DNA of 64,000 nucleotides from Nothopassalora personata. Its lineage: Eukaryota > Ascomycota > Dothideomycetes > Mycosphaerellales > Mycosphaerellaceae. Position numbers and translations under genes: made by a program. Positions 23,901 through 33,555 of this stretch are shown here, piece after piece (within the stretch, counting starts at the first letter, position 1; every line of letters begins with the position of its first letter). Below the pieces are notes generated by a model that did no database searches, was not told the origin of the DNA, and saw nothing but the letters and a program-made list of their open reading frames with translations. Location: positions 4,464,001 through 4,528,000 of the forward strand of contig CM066291.1 of NCBI GenBank assembly GCA_033816765.1, read 5' to 3'.

Positions 23901-25158
23901 TACGATAACATCACGACGGACTAACTTATAGACACCCCGGAACTTTAAAAACAATAGACCTAATATAACGTAGTTTCTTATTCCCATAGATAAGACTTAA
24001 GGTGTCACGCTATATTAAACAATGCGTACACTACTAACGAAACAAGGCTACGAGACATGCAAAATACGGTTACCTACAGTTTAGGACACTACCGACAAAA
24101 CCATGGGACGAAGTCATAATAGACTTTATTACGAAACTCCTACCGTTAAGAGATCAAGTTACGAAATAACTATACGACATAATACTAGTTATGGTTAATA
24201 GACTCACGAAATACGTACACTTCATTCCTACATCGGAAACGTACAATGTAGAGCAGCTCGGATACCTCGTACTAGATAGACTTATCCGATACTACGGATT
24301 CCCTTAAGCGTTTATAACGGACAGAGATAAGCTATTTACATTAAATTACTAGAAGACGCTTATAGGAACGATCGGAATTAAACATAAGCTATTAATAGCA
24401 TATTATCCGGAAATAGACGGATAGACCGAAAGGATAAATTAAACGCTAGAATAATACCTACGACACTACATTAATTATGCACAAGACAACTAGGTCTCAT
24501 TACTGCTAATAGCGTAGATTGCACTAAACAACTATAAATTAGAGACAACTTTAACGACGCCATTTTATGCGAACTTTAGTAAAGATCCTAACCTATTCGG
24601 AACACCTAGATCCTATCTATAGGCCGAGAGAGCAATCGTGACGACGGATACTCTTAAGGAAGTGCATAAAGAAACACGTAAGGCGATCGAAGATGCATAA
24701 CGAAAACTGTCTTAATAACGGTAGGACACGAGAAAATGGCACCTCTACTAAAAGAGGGGGATAAGGTCTATCTCCTTACAAAAAACTTAAGAATAAGAAG
24801 ATAGACTAAGAAACTAGATTACGTTAAGGTCGGACCATTTTTCATCGATAAAGTTATAGGACTAGTTAACTACCGCCTACGACTACTACCCGACGCTAAA
24901 ATCCACCTAGTCTTCTATATCTCTAAGTTAGAACTAGTAGACGCCGAGACACCTTGCTAGGAGAGCTTCCATTTCGAGCCGGAAGTAGAAAACGAATTCG
25001 AAGTCGAAAAAATCCTAGATAAGAAAGGTTAGCGATACCTTATTAAATGGAAAGGATACGACAAATTAGAAAATACCTAGGAACTAAAAGAAAATCTACA
25101 TAACTGTTAGCAAAAAATCTAGGAATACTATAAGACTAAAAAACGGCCAGCCTACTAA
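20990..25158 (+). pseudogene. gypsy-1 pol (protease, RT, RNase H, integrase, chromodomain)
   Basis: Domains in order: a protease-like stretch near 21830-21880 (I-D-L-G-V-A-G-N-F-I-S); RT from about 22605 (K-L-R-L-V, D-Y-R-K-L-N), motif A near 22730, and an intact Y-I-D-D-I-L-V-Y near 22918; RNase H near 23350 (E-T-D-A-S-N) to 23710 (D-A-L-S-R-R); integrase with an H-x-G-T-L-K zinc region near 23930 and a D,D,E core from 24120 to 24440; chromodomain from about 24995 (E-V-E-K-I-L-D-K, Y-L-I-K-W-K-G-Y). The reading changes frame near 24735, before the chromodomain part, so there is at least one indel besides the stops. Stop at 25156-25158. Confidence 0.88.
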
Positions 25159-25189
25159 GTCACCGATTAGCGACTAGTCGGCCGGGAGC

Positions 25190-25262
25190 AGCTAGAATAG
25201 GAATCGAACCTACGACCTTAAGAGTGTAGACAGCTTACGCTCTACCACTAAGCTACATAACT
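25190..25262 (-). tRNA. tRNA-like sequence inside gypsy-1 (probable pseudo-tRNA)
   Basis: Read on the minus strand it has an A box (TAGCTTAGTGGTAGAGC), a B box (GGTTCGATTCC), a T arm with five pairs and an acceptor stem with six of seven pairs (AGTTATG with TCTAGCT). Total length 73. The anticodon arm is two bases too long for a standard fold, so no anticodon can be assigned. It sits between the pol stop and the antisense ORF of gypsy-1. RIP has probably changed some pairs. It could be a captured tRNA gene now dead or an internal Pol III promoter of the element. Confidence 0.5.
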
Positions 25263-25437
25263 AGGTTCAATAAGGGAAAGGAGAACTTACATAAACATAT
25301 TTCCTATAAGAAACTAACACCTATCTACTAGAGGGGCTAGCGCTCGAAGAAGCTACTACGGCTTCCTTAAGGGTCGGATATAACTAGAGGGCATCATCCG
25401 GAATTATCGAAAGGTCCTCCTAGGAAGGAATCGACAT

Positions 25438-25845
25438 CTAGAAAACCCCCTCTAGCTCTTCGGGGCTACCTTTAGGAACGAGAAGATAGGACGAAGGCGC
25501 GGAAAGGGCATCGATACCTACGCTCGGTAAACTACGAAGATCCTCGAAATCCTTCGCTATCGCCTTTTCCTCCCTATCCTTAGTAACGCGCAGCTGTTTC
25601 CTAAGACGATGCACCTTTAACATCGCCTCTATTACCTTCTCTTTAGCCTCATTAAGCTCTCGCTTTAGCTTTCGACGCTAGTTACGAAGCCGCTCCCACT
25701 TAGTCTATGTAATAGTTACGTTATACTTAATACCCTTACGAACGCACTCCGAACAACACCTAAAGCGCATATCTACTACATAACGAGGACTCTTCTTTCC
25801 TTTAGGCACTCTAGCCTTTTGGCAACTAGAACATAGGGATAGCAT
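25438..25845 (-). pseudogene. gypsy-1 antisense ORF (zinc motif plus coiled coil)
   Basis: Minus-strand frame from Met at 25845 to the stop at 25438, about 135 codons, with TAG stops only at Gln/Trp positions. The N-terminus has C-x2-C followed by K-A-R-V-P, then C-C-S-E-C-V-R-K-G, then a long Lys/Glu/Leu-rich helix (L-R-K-Q-L-R). The intact 168-residue ORF at 30777-31283 shows the same order: C-H-H-C, A-A-R-V-P, C-S-E-C-I-R-K-G and L-R-K-Q-L-R-L. Conservation between a RIPed autonomous element and a non-RIPed derivative argues that this antisense gene is a real part of the family. Function unknown; the six-Cys spacing only loosely resembles fungal Zn2Cys6 DNA-binding domains. Confidence 0.7.
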
Positions 25846-25989
25846 CTCGCGGCCCTCGGCTTCAATGCCTAGTACTTAACGTTCGCGGCGCTCCTAACGT
25901 ATTAGCTGCTCGCTGCTTATAGTAAAAGATAGGAACTTATAGGAGAAGAAAGAAAACTCGAGGACGAGTTTTAGTAGGAAGGGGGATAG

Positions 25990-26424
25990 TGTTACAGTTC
26001 GGATGAAGGACGGTACAGGACGTAGTATAGGGAGGAAGAATTAGAAGACACGAACTAATCGCTAGGAAGAGAAAGGGACCCCACGCCCGGGTCGCGTGTA
26101 CGACCGCGCGCTTAGTGCATAGTCGAACACGACCGTAGAAGTAGCGTATGGACGTACACGACTACACGACTAGGCGACCGGTCGAGTGGATAGACGGACG
26201 CCTAACACCGGATAGTATACGAGCCTCCTTTATATTTAGGAACGCTAGAAACCCTTATAGTTCTAATGCGTTTAACTTATGTTACTATCTTACTAATTGG
26301 AATATAACTCTTATTCCTATTATTCATCTTCGCTTAGCTTACTTTAGCCTCTCTAAAGAATAATACCGCTACGTAACTTAAGTTATCTCTCTTTTGAGAC
26401 TAGCCCTAGAACGAGATAATAACA
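25990..26424 (+). repeat. 3' LTR of gypsy-1
   Basis: Begins TGTTACAGTTCGG, ends GATAATAACA, 435 bp, followed by the target duplication CGGGT. The preceding bases (GGAAGGGGGATAG) are the polypurine tract. Confidence 0.95.
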
Positions 26425-27274
26425 CGGGTAAGCGTAGCTCGAAGAGTCTTCTCTCGGTTACGAATCTCTAAACCGGTCTTACGAATCTTACCGACGATAG
26501 GAAATAAGACATCGAGCTTCTTATTACTAAGGAATTCATCCTAGTAGCTCTTGCCTATGCCGCTCTTAACTTCCTCAAAAAACAGGTTAACCTAGACGGA
26601 GTAGTCTTCGAACACCTTCTCGAAGCCCTTATAGAAGTCCTTTAACACCTCGACCCGCTTCTAAGGACTAAGCTCTCGGAACATAACATTAGCGGCAGAC
26701 TTCGGCGTATTCGTGTTAGCAAGGACATGCTTAACGTTATCCGGTAGGCGAAGGGACTCGAACAAGGTCTAAGGTAGGCGGGTAAGCCTAGTAACAGTAC
26801 TAGTGAGCGTTGTGCTCGAGCTAGCCGGGCGTAACGATAGACTAGCCGAAGCTATAATAACTAGGATTCGCTATTAGTGAGATCGTAAGAGCTAGCTATC
26901 TCGTAGTGCTACTCTAGAGTGTTAGTAAGCTTTAAAAGCTTAGTATTAGGGTAGGGCTTTAAAGAAGGCTAAGGTCGTGAAGAGAGAGAGGCTAAAGAAC
27001 CGTCTAATGTGTTAGTAGCTCTAGTAATAGTGTTAGTGTTTAAAGAAAAAGAGAAGAAGTAGTAGGTAGAGAGCTACGCTTAAGTATGCCTCTTAGCGTA
27101 TGTCCCTATAACCGTTATAAGGCAGCAGCGCCGAGACCGGCCTTATAAGTAGTAAGAGTAGTACTATTAAGGTTATACTAAAGGTCCGATAACCCTACAT
27201 GTAACCGAAAACCAGTACTAGTAACTACCTAGGTAAGCATTTAGTAGGGGCATACTACGCTATTACGTAATCCG

Positions 27275-27300
27275 ATTTACCGGTCCCGGGACCGGTAAAT
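27275..27300. repeat. 26-bp palindrome at the pol/third-ORF boundary, copy E
   Basis: Identical to the copies at 13329, 35690 and 40962. Here it separates the minus-strand integrase side (right) from the minus-strand third ORF (left). Confidence 0.95.
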
Positions 27301-28162
27301 GTAATTCCACTAACTAAGGTCTAACTAAGGTAAGAACACCCTATAAAGTGAAGTCTAGATAACCGAATCGGCTTAATAAACTGAAGGGCATGTGTAACAC
27401 ATGCCTAAGGAAAGTGAACTCTATACGCCATTGCTAACTGATTAGTTCTTAGCCTCGATCCTACTAAACTGTGAAATTTCGGCTGTAGGAAGGTTATAAG
27501 GCCTAACCTATAGCTTCTTAGATTCCGGTTTATGATACGATCCCTTTTTGTTAACTCCTATAGGTAGTATGTCTTCGTCGGCGATAGGCTCGATCTCGTT
27601 CGAATCACTACTATCTTCGCTATTAGCGACGCTATTAGCGACTTCTCCCTCCCCTATTACGAGATCGATCCCATTATCTAAGTTTAGTACTCCTATGTTA
27701 TCCGGGCGAAGCTCTAGAACTAGCTTAAGGTTTTCTCGTACTTAAACACCCTTTATTAGCGTACTATTAAGTTCCTTAAGAATATAGGTACTAAACTCCC
27801 TAGAGACACTAGACACCCGATATGGACCTTACTATCGGTAACCGATCTTACGTGAGAAGTTATCCTTATATAGCTTATCGAATCTTATAACAAGGTCGCC
27901 CTTCTAGAAACTAATAGAGTTAACATTCCGGTAAGAATTAAAGTAGTCCTTACTAAGTTCTCTTAGTCGCTTCCTTCGAGTATGTAGCTCTTCTAAACTA
28001 AGGTCTCGAGCCTAGAGTTAACGCGTACGTATAGTAAGTAGGTCCTTAGTCGTTCTTACCGATCCCTATTAGTAATTCGCCTACGTCGGGTGCTTAACCT
28101 TAATTGGTAGAATCGTGCGATAGCTATATAGGACCTAAGCTAGCGTTATTCTAGTAGTACGT
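27301..28162 (-). pseudogene. Integrase tail of family-2 copy E (truncated)
   Basis: Reverse complement of the copy-1 sequence from about 40108 to 40961. It holds the integrase C-terminal part and the roughly 400-base tail up to the palindrome. It stops abruptly at about 28162, inside the integrase core, where copia DNA begins. Stops are TAG/TAA. About 1.5 kb of RNase H and integrase sequence expected between here and 29531 is missing. Confidence 0.8.
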
Positions 28163-29211
28163 CTTCTAATTACTGTCGCTAAAGATCTAAAAGTCATCTA
28201 TATATAGGAGAACTAAAAGATTCTCCCCCTAAAAAAGACATGCATTAGAATTAAGTCTCTTTAGGCCTAATTCTTCTAGAGCTTCCTTAGCATTATAGTA
28301 CTAGAGGTTTGTAGCTTGTTTTAATCTATATAGTCCCTTCTTGATTTCTAGGACTTTATTAGATGGATCTTTCTTAATAAGTTCTACCCCTTCTAGTGGT
28401 TTAATGTATAAAGATCTATTAATGTTAGGGTTTATAAATGCTATTTTAACATTAATCTATCTCCTCTTCTAGCTAAGAACTATATATAGGGCTATGAGAA
28501 TCCTGCTTATTAGTAGCCTTAGGGTTAGAGCAAAGGTTTTAATATAGTCTGTCCCTTGCTTTTAAGTAAACCCCTTTGCTACCTATCTAGCTCTACGCTT
28601 CTTAATAGACCTATTAGGAAGATACTTATAGTATAGGACCTATTTTCCTATAAGCAGTTTCCTACCCTTAGGGACTTTCTATAATAGGATCTATATAACA
28701 CATTCTATGTCTTCTAAGGAGTTGAATTCCTTTCTAATTGCCCTAATCTATTTAGCTCTATTAGGTCTATTTAATGCTTTAGTTAGGGTAGTAGGATCTA
28801 CAAGCTTCCCCTTCTTTATATTATCTATAGCTATTGCAGCGAATACTTTCTTAAGTTTACTATAATTATAATAGGATCTGTTCTGTCTTAAACTTCTCCT
28901 AGTTAGCTTAGGATAGACCTTAGCTTATTTAGTCTTTATAGGCTTATAAGTCCTATCTCTCTTCCTCTTACTAATATATAGGGCAGGGTAGAATAGTGTT
29001 ATAGCCTAATTAGGGTCTTCTTACATAGCTAGGGCTATGTCTTCTTAGTGTAGTTCTTTAGACTATAAAGTCTAAGGCTTATGCTCTATAGGGGATTGTT
29101 CCTAGAGCTAGGTGTGCTCTATAGGAGATTGTTCCTAGAGCTAGGTATGCTCTATAGGAGACTGTTCCTAGAGCTAGGTATGCTCTATAGGAGACTATTC
29201 CTAGAGCTAGG
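28163..29211 (-). mobile_element. Copia pol fragment (RT part)
   Basis: About 1.05 kb that matches 53993-55220 of the large copia element except for the 184-bp LTR insertion there. On the minus strand it covers the linker with 33-bp repeats and part of the RT, up to L-Y-I-D-D just left of 28210. Its left edge is in family-2 integrase and its right edge is an LTR at 29212. It has no LTRs or target duplication of its own, so it arrived with a rearrangement. Confidence 0.8.
29083..29211. repeat. 33-bp tandem repeat in the copia fragment
   Basis: Nearly four units of GCTCTATAGGAGATTGTTCC plus 13 more bases. 33 is a multiple of three, so on the minus strand it encodes an 11-residue repeat (T-P-S-S-R-N-N...) in the pol linker. 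The same number of units is present at 55095-55223. Confidence 0.9.
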
Positions 29212-29530
29212 TGTTACGGATCGGTCTGGGGAAGCCCGTAGCCAACCAATCGATGCCAGCAGACCAGCGGATGCACCCGATATGCAGAGTGCTCTCAGTG
29301 CTCTCGGGTGCTCTCTCGAGAGAGCAGAGAGAGCAGAGAGAGCAGGAAAGATCACGCCAAGACACGGCACTATATAGACGACGCTCTTTTGCAAGTAGAT
29401 AGGAGCCTCGTGCTCAACTCATTTTAAGTATACACCATATACTGTTTGGAACCACTACCTTCATAACTGATTGAGACATCCCTGCAAAGATCCAAGCCCG
29501 AGTTGTGATAACGTACAGCGGTTCCTAACA
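29212..29530 (+). mobile_element. LTR of the TGTTACGG family, little RIP, chimeric flanks
   Basis: 319 bp from TGTTACGGATCGG to GCGGTTCCTAACA. Its second half (about 29350-29530) is nearly identical to 57485-57675. Left flank is copia (ending CTAGG) and right flank is family-2 RT (starting TCTAT), so there is no target duplication. The U3 part has a GAGAGAGCA-type repeat not found in the related LTRs. It contains a TATA-like core ACTATATAGACGACGC near 29369. Confidence 0.85.
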
Positions 29531-30258
29531 TCTATATCCGGAAGTATATACACAGCCCTACATAGGTGCGGACCTCCTTAATATAGGTGGGCGTAGGCTA
29601 GTCTAGGATCTTAGCTACAACCTTTAGGTTAGGATAGCGACTATCCGGGCTAGTAACGTACCTAACAATCTTAAGCTTTTTATATAACTATTGGGATTTG
29701 CCTCTAGTAACCACCGCACTAGCTCTCTCTAGGTTAGTAAGAACTAGATCTAGGGAGACGATATGCTTAACGACCCATCTCCTTAGCCTAGGCTCTACTT
29801 CGGCATTCCTATAGTCCTTAGTTAGTCCCTTAATACCGATGTTATCGAGAAACGGCTTTACTCGATGCGAGATATAATTAAGTAGAATCTTTATTACCGT
29901 ACGTACGAACTGAGTAACCGAATTAGTAGCCCCTTAAGGTAGAGTCGTGTTGCGTACTAGGCTAAGAGGGGTTATAAAGGCTATTAAGTCCCGGTAGGAC
30001 TTATCTAAAGTGATCTAATCATAACCTAAAAACAGGTCTATAAGTGAAGCGACTCGGTAACCGGTAAAATCCTCTAAGAAGCTATCCGTGTCCGGTGGAA
30101 TGTTAGCATCGCGCATAGTAACCTTATTTAGGAGCATAGCTAAGTTAATTAACCGATATAGCACATCGCTTCTAGAGGCATTAACCTTCTTTACGACTAG
30201 GAACTAGCTATTAGAATATGCCCCTTATAAGTATTCTAGGATGTTGTTCTTAATCCGG

Positions 30259-30615
30259 TGTTGCGGTTGGGCCTTGTCCCTCGTCACGTGGGTGGCCTAG
30301 GAAGTGTCGATCCTCGATATGTCTCTAAAGTAGTGTGAACGAGAGTTCACTACAAGGTTGCAACTTAACACAAGAGTGTTGATTTGAGTTGAGCACGAGG
30401 CTCCTATCTACTCGTAAAGAAGCGTCGTCTATATAGTGCCATGTCTTGGCGTAACTGATCAGACTGAGCAGACTGATCACTGAGCAGACTGATCACTGAG
30501 CAGATTGAGCGAACTGATCACTGAGCTGATCAGTCTGAGCGAAGTCGACCTGCTCAGTTTCGGTCCTTCCCGAAGAATGAGTGGCTGTGGGTTCTTCCTG
30601 AACCGAACCGTAACA
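30259..30615 (-). repeat. LTR 1 of the array (3' outermost)
   Basis: On the minus strand it begins TGTTACGGTTCGG, like gypsy-1, and ends CCGCAACA. U3 contains GATCAGT/GAGCAG words repeated near 30455-30540 and a TATA-like core (ACTATATAGACGACGC) near 30430. The bases right of it on the plus strand (CCATCCCCCTC) are, on the minus strand, the purine tract GAGGGGGATGG. Confidence 0.95.
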
Positions 30616-30776
30616 CCATCCCCCTCTTAGTCTAGTTCCGTCCCGGAACTTCTTACATAACCCGCTTGTCACCGTATGTTTCGAGCTGCACCCGCAATGT
30701 CTTCCTCCAAATCGTTTTCTAAAACATCTCTTCGAAGAAGGCGCTCGCCATCGATATTGAGAGAACCGGTGTTGAA

Positions 30777-31283
30777 ATGGCTCCTTGTCATCATTGCCGT
30801 GCCGCAAGGGTCCCTGCCCTCGCCGAGCGTCCGAAGTGCATCGTGTCGCCCCGTTCCGGAAAATGCTCAGAGTGTATACGCAAAGGATACTCCGATTGCG
30901 ATGTGACACTTTCGGCACACGAGTGGACGAAATTTCGCGATATCCGTGACGGTCTCCAACGTGAGCTCGAGCGTGCGGAGGAGAAGGAGGTGGAGCTTCT
31001 CCATCAGCAAGCCGAGCTGGCCCAGCGTATCATACGCCAAAAGGCCAAGAAGATTTGTCTTCGCAAGCAGCTTCGCCTCGCATCCGGCAAGGCCGACGAT
31101 GCCGTGGCGAAGGAGCTTGAAGAGCTTGAGGCTGAGGATCGGGAGGGGGAAGGTGCTGCTGGCGTTGAGACGACATCCTCTGGCAAGGAATTCGATCCTT
31201 GGCAGATGCCGCCTCAGGATTGGGAACAGCTGTGTGACTCTTCCTTTCCTTGGACCGTCCCTCCGCTGGCCTCCTTGTCGTAA
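30777..31283 (+). CDS. Antisense ORF, copy 1: six-Cys motif and coiled coil, 168 aa
   Basis: Complete ORF from ATG at 30777 to the stop ending at 31283, opposite to gag and facing it across about 110 bases. Residues 4-41 have six Cys spaced C-x2-C-x13-C-x8-C-x2-C-x7-C, loosely like the fungal Zn2Cys6 cluster but with a long first loop. Residues about 60-120 are a Glu/Lys/Leu-rich helix likely to form a coiled coil, followed by an acidic segment and a W-x-M-P-P-Q-D-W tail. The gypsy-1 antisense frame at 25438-25845 is homologous. A nucleic-acid or protein-binding accessory role is an inference. An unusual point is strand: host or element promoter use is not evident. Confidence 0.65.
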   Translation: MAPCHHCRAARVPALAERPKCIVSPRSGKCSECIRKGYSDCDVTLSAHEWTKFRDIRDGLQRELERAEEKEVELLHQQAELAQRIIRQKAKKICLRKQLRLASGKADDAVAKELEELEAEDREGEGAAGVETTSSGKEFDPWQMPPQDWEQLCDSSFPWTVPPLASLS

Positions 31284-31392
31284 GTTCTTATCCAGTAGTC
31301 GTGTTTTTGTGTCGCTGTATTGACTTCTGTGTCCTAGGCCATCAAATCAAGAAGCCGCTGTTTGATGCCTTGCTGTCCTCAGGTTGTTTCTG

Positions 31393-32382
31393 CTAGGCAG
31401 ATTTCGAGAAGAAGTTCTCGCATTCCTGGTATGTATTCTCTTCGCGAATCATTGCGTTGAACTCGCGGCTAACCATGTTCTTTTTCTTGCAGTTCTTTGC
31501 AAAGTGGCCTTGCTCGCCACATACGTAGCAGGTGGAACCTTTGCTCTTCAGCCCCCTTCCTGTCCTACGCTCCGTTACGTCCAATTCCATTGGGTCTCCG
31601 TAACTAGGGTCCTGACTTCTGGCCTTGAAGCCCCCTCTTCCGCCCGCGGCGGGTCTCTGGTATCCAGGCTGTACGAATCGGTCGTATCTCAAATCCTGGA
31701 GCCTTTCGTCGATTTCCTTTGCTACCTTAATCATCGCCCCTAGCGTAACGACGCTGGCGTTTCGGGATAGCTCAGCTTTGACATTGTCCTTTAGTCCGAG
31801 GTAGAATTGCGATCGCAGTGCTGCGTCGTTCCATTCCAGGTCGGCGGCATATCCTTGGAACTCTGAGGCGTATAGCGCTACAGAAGTGGTCTGTCGAAGT
31901 TGTCGGATATGTCGGTCGGCGTATACCTCCTCATTAGGTATCCCGTATAGATCATCGAGTTTCGTCTCAAACTCGTCGTAGTCGTGAAAAATTTTTCGAG
32001 TCTCCGTTTTCGGTGTTTCCCCCTCACCCTGGTTATGGAGCCAGTCCTTGAGGTATGGTCGGAATCCTCTAGCTGCTTTTCCACGTAGGAAGGATGCGGC
32101 GTACAAGACCTTGCTGGCCTCGCCTTGAAACTGGTGTGCGTTGAAGTGAAGGTACAACTGAACCTGCAGTTGAAAAGCCTCCAGTTTGTCCTTAGTCCCG
32201 TCGAACGTCTCCGGCGTGGACACCTTAGGTGCACGGTGGTGGTCCAATGGGTTCAGCATGCCCATAGGAGTGTTGTTGTTCTTGCTGCTTCCTGTAATCG
32301 ACATTTCGCTCATTCGTTCCGTGATGCCAGTTGACTGTGGCTGTTGTCGTGACGGACTCCGGGTAGCGTCTCTCCCAGACAT
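31393..32382 (-). CDS. Gag of the tandem element, copy 1 (329 aa)
   Basis: Intact ORF from ATG at 32382 to the stop at 31393. Residues about 55-230 look like a gypsy capsid (T-P-E-T-F-D-G-T, A-A-S-F-L-R-G-K-A, Y-A-S-E-F-Q-G-Y). A Gly/Arg-rich hinge with P-M-E-L-D follows, and then a full zinc knuckle at residues 285-298 (C-Y-V-C, G-H, N-C). Gag assembles virus-like particles and binds element RNA. No protease or RT follows it, so particles would need a helper element. No premature stops; normal codon composition rich in CA and TG, unlike the gag at 19696. Confidence 0.9.
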   Translation of the reverse strand: MSGRDATRSPSRQQPQSTGITERMSEMSITGSSKNNNTPMGMLNPLDHHRAPKVSTPETFDGTKDKLEAFQLQVQLYLHFNAHQFQGEASKVLYAASFLRGKAARGFRPYLKDWLHNQGEGETPKTETRKIFHDYDEFETKLDDLYGIPNEEVYADRHIRQLRQTTSVALYASEFQGYAADLEWNDAALRSQFYLGLKDNVKAELSRNASVVTLGAMIKVAKEIDERLQDLRYDRFVQPGYQRPAAGGRGGFKARSQDPSYGDPMELDVTERRTGRGLKSKGSTCYVCGEQGHFAKNCKKKNMVSREFNAMIREENTYQECENFFSKSA

Positions 32383-32421
32383 ATAATCGATAGCACTCCC
32401 CGCGGCTTTTGGTGCTCAAAG

Positions 32422-32778
32422 TGTTGCGGTTGGGCCTTGTCCCTCGTCACGTGGGTGGCCTAGGAAGTGTCGATCCTCGATATGTCTCTAAAGTAGTGTG
32501 AACGAGAGTTCACTACAAGGTTGCAACTTAACACAAGAGTGTTGATTTGAGTTGAGCACGAGGCTCCTATCTACTCGTAAAGAAGCGTCGTCTATATAGT
32601 GCCATGTCTTGGCGTAACTGATCAGACTGAGCAGACTGATCACTGAGCAGACTGATCACTGAGCAGATTGAGCGAACTGATCACTGAGCTGATCAGTCTG
32701 AGCGAAGTCGACCTGCTCAGTTTCGGTCCTTCCCGAAGAATGAGTGGCTGTGGGTTCTTCCTGAACCGAACCGTAACA
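32422..32778 (-). repeat. LTR 2 of the array (middle)
   Basis: Apparently identical to LTRs 1 and 3 by eye. It serves both as 5' LTR of the left unit and 3' LTR of the right unit. Confidence 0.95.
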
Positions 32779-32939
32779 CCATCCCCCTCTTAGTCTAGTT
32801 CCGTCCCGGAACTTCTTACATAACCCGCTTGTCACCGTATGTTTCGAGCTGCACCCGCAATGTCTTCCTCCAAATCGTTTTCTAAAACATCTCTTCGAAG
32901 AAGGCGCTCGCCATCGATATTGAGAGAACCGGTGTTGAA

Positions 32940-33446
32940 ATGGCTCCTTGTCATCATTGCCGTGCCGCAAGGGTCCCTGCCCTCGCCGAGCGTCCGAAGT
33001 GCATCGTGTCGCCCCGTTCCGGAAAATGCTCAGAGTGTATACGCAAAGGATACTCCGATTGCGATGTGACACTTTCGGCACACGAGTGGACGAAATTTCG
33101 CGATATCCGTGACGGTCTCCAACGTGAGCTCGAGCGTGCGGAGGAGAAGGAGGTGGAGCTTCTCCATCAGCAAGCCGAGCTGGCCCAGCGTATCATACGC
33201 CAAAAGGCCAAGAAGATTTGTCTTCGCAAGCAGCTTCGCCTCGCATCCGGCAAGGCCGACGATGCCGTGGCGAAGGAGCTTGAAGAGCTTGAGGCTGAGG
33301 ATCGGGAGGGGGAAGGTGCTGCTGGCGTTGAGACGACATCCTCTGGCAAGGAATTCGATCCTTGGCAGATGCCGCCTCAGGATTGGGAACAGCTGTGTGA
33401 CTCTTCCTTTCCTTGGACCGTCCCTCCGCTGGCCTCCTTGTCGTAA
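32940..33446 (+). CDS. Antisense ORF, copy 2 (168 aa)
   Basis: Same protein as 30777-31283, exactly 2163 bp further on, with the same start, length and neighbours. The absence of any stop in either copy, in a genome where duplicated DNA was once heavily RIPed, shows that the duplication has not been through RIP. Confidence 0.65.
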   Translation: MAPCHHCRAARVPALAERPKCIVSPRSGKCSECIRKGYSDCDVTLSAHEWTKFRDIRDGLQRELERAEEKEVELLHQQAELAQRIIRQKAKKICLRKQLRLASGKADDAVAKELEELEAEDREGEGAAGVETTSSGKEFDPWQMPPQDWEQLCDSSFPWTVPPLASLS

Positions 33447-33555
33447 GTTCTTATCCAGTAGTCGTGTTTTTGTGTCGCTGTATTGACTTCTGTGTCCTAG
33501 GCCATCAAATCAAGAAGCCGCTGTTTGATGCCTTGCTGTCCTCAGGTTGTTTCTG

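Larger units (their letters stand above)
19261..26424 (+). mobile_element. gypsy-1: complete chromovirus nested in copy E
   Basis: 7164 bp with two 435-bp LTRs (19261-19695 and 25990-26424) and target duplication CGGGT (19256-19260 and 26425-26429). The empty site is intact in copy 1 at 41894-41898. Order: LTR, gag, protease, RT, RNase H, integrase with chromodomain, a tRNA-like sequence, an antisense zinc/coiled-coil ORF, LTR. It is RIPed, with many TAG/TAA, though the YIDD box of RT survives. It is younger than copy E and older than the unmutated solo LTR at 725. Confidence 0.95.
16780..27060 (-). pseudogene. Third ORF of family-2 copy E (split by gypsy-1)
   Basis: Minus-strand frame ending at the TAA read from 16780-16782. 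It runs to 19260, is interrupted by gypsy-1, and resumes from 26430 to about 27060. Removing the insertion and one CGGGT restores exactly the sequence present at 41890-41900 of copy 1. This copy keeps more CA/TG in its N-terminal third. There the frame reads through L-F-E-S-L-R-L, N-T-N-T-P-K and F-Y-K-G-F-E-K-V-F-E-D. See 41290-44374 for the protein description. Confidence 0.7.

Noticed and set aside
29081..29402. Plus- and minus-strand frames of 63-98 codons with repeated L-F-L-E-L-G.
   Set aside because: Products of the 33-bp copia repeat read on the wrong strand and of the adjoining LTR.
30493..30918. 141-codon minus-strand frame (and its duplicate at 32656-33081).
   Set aside because: It runs through LTR U3 repeats and overlaps the antisense ORF; likely accidental.
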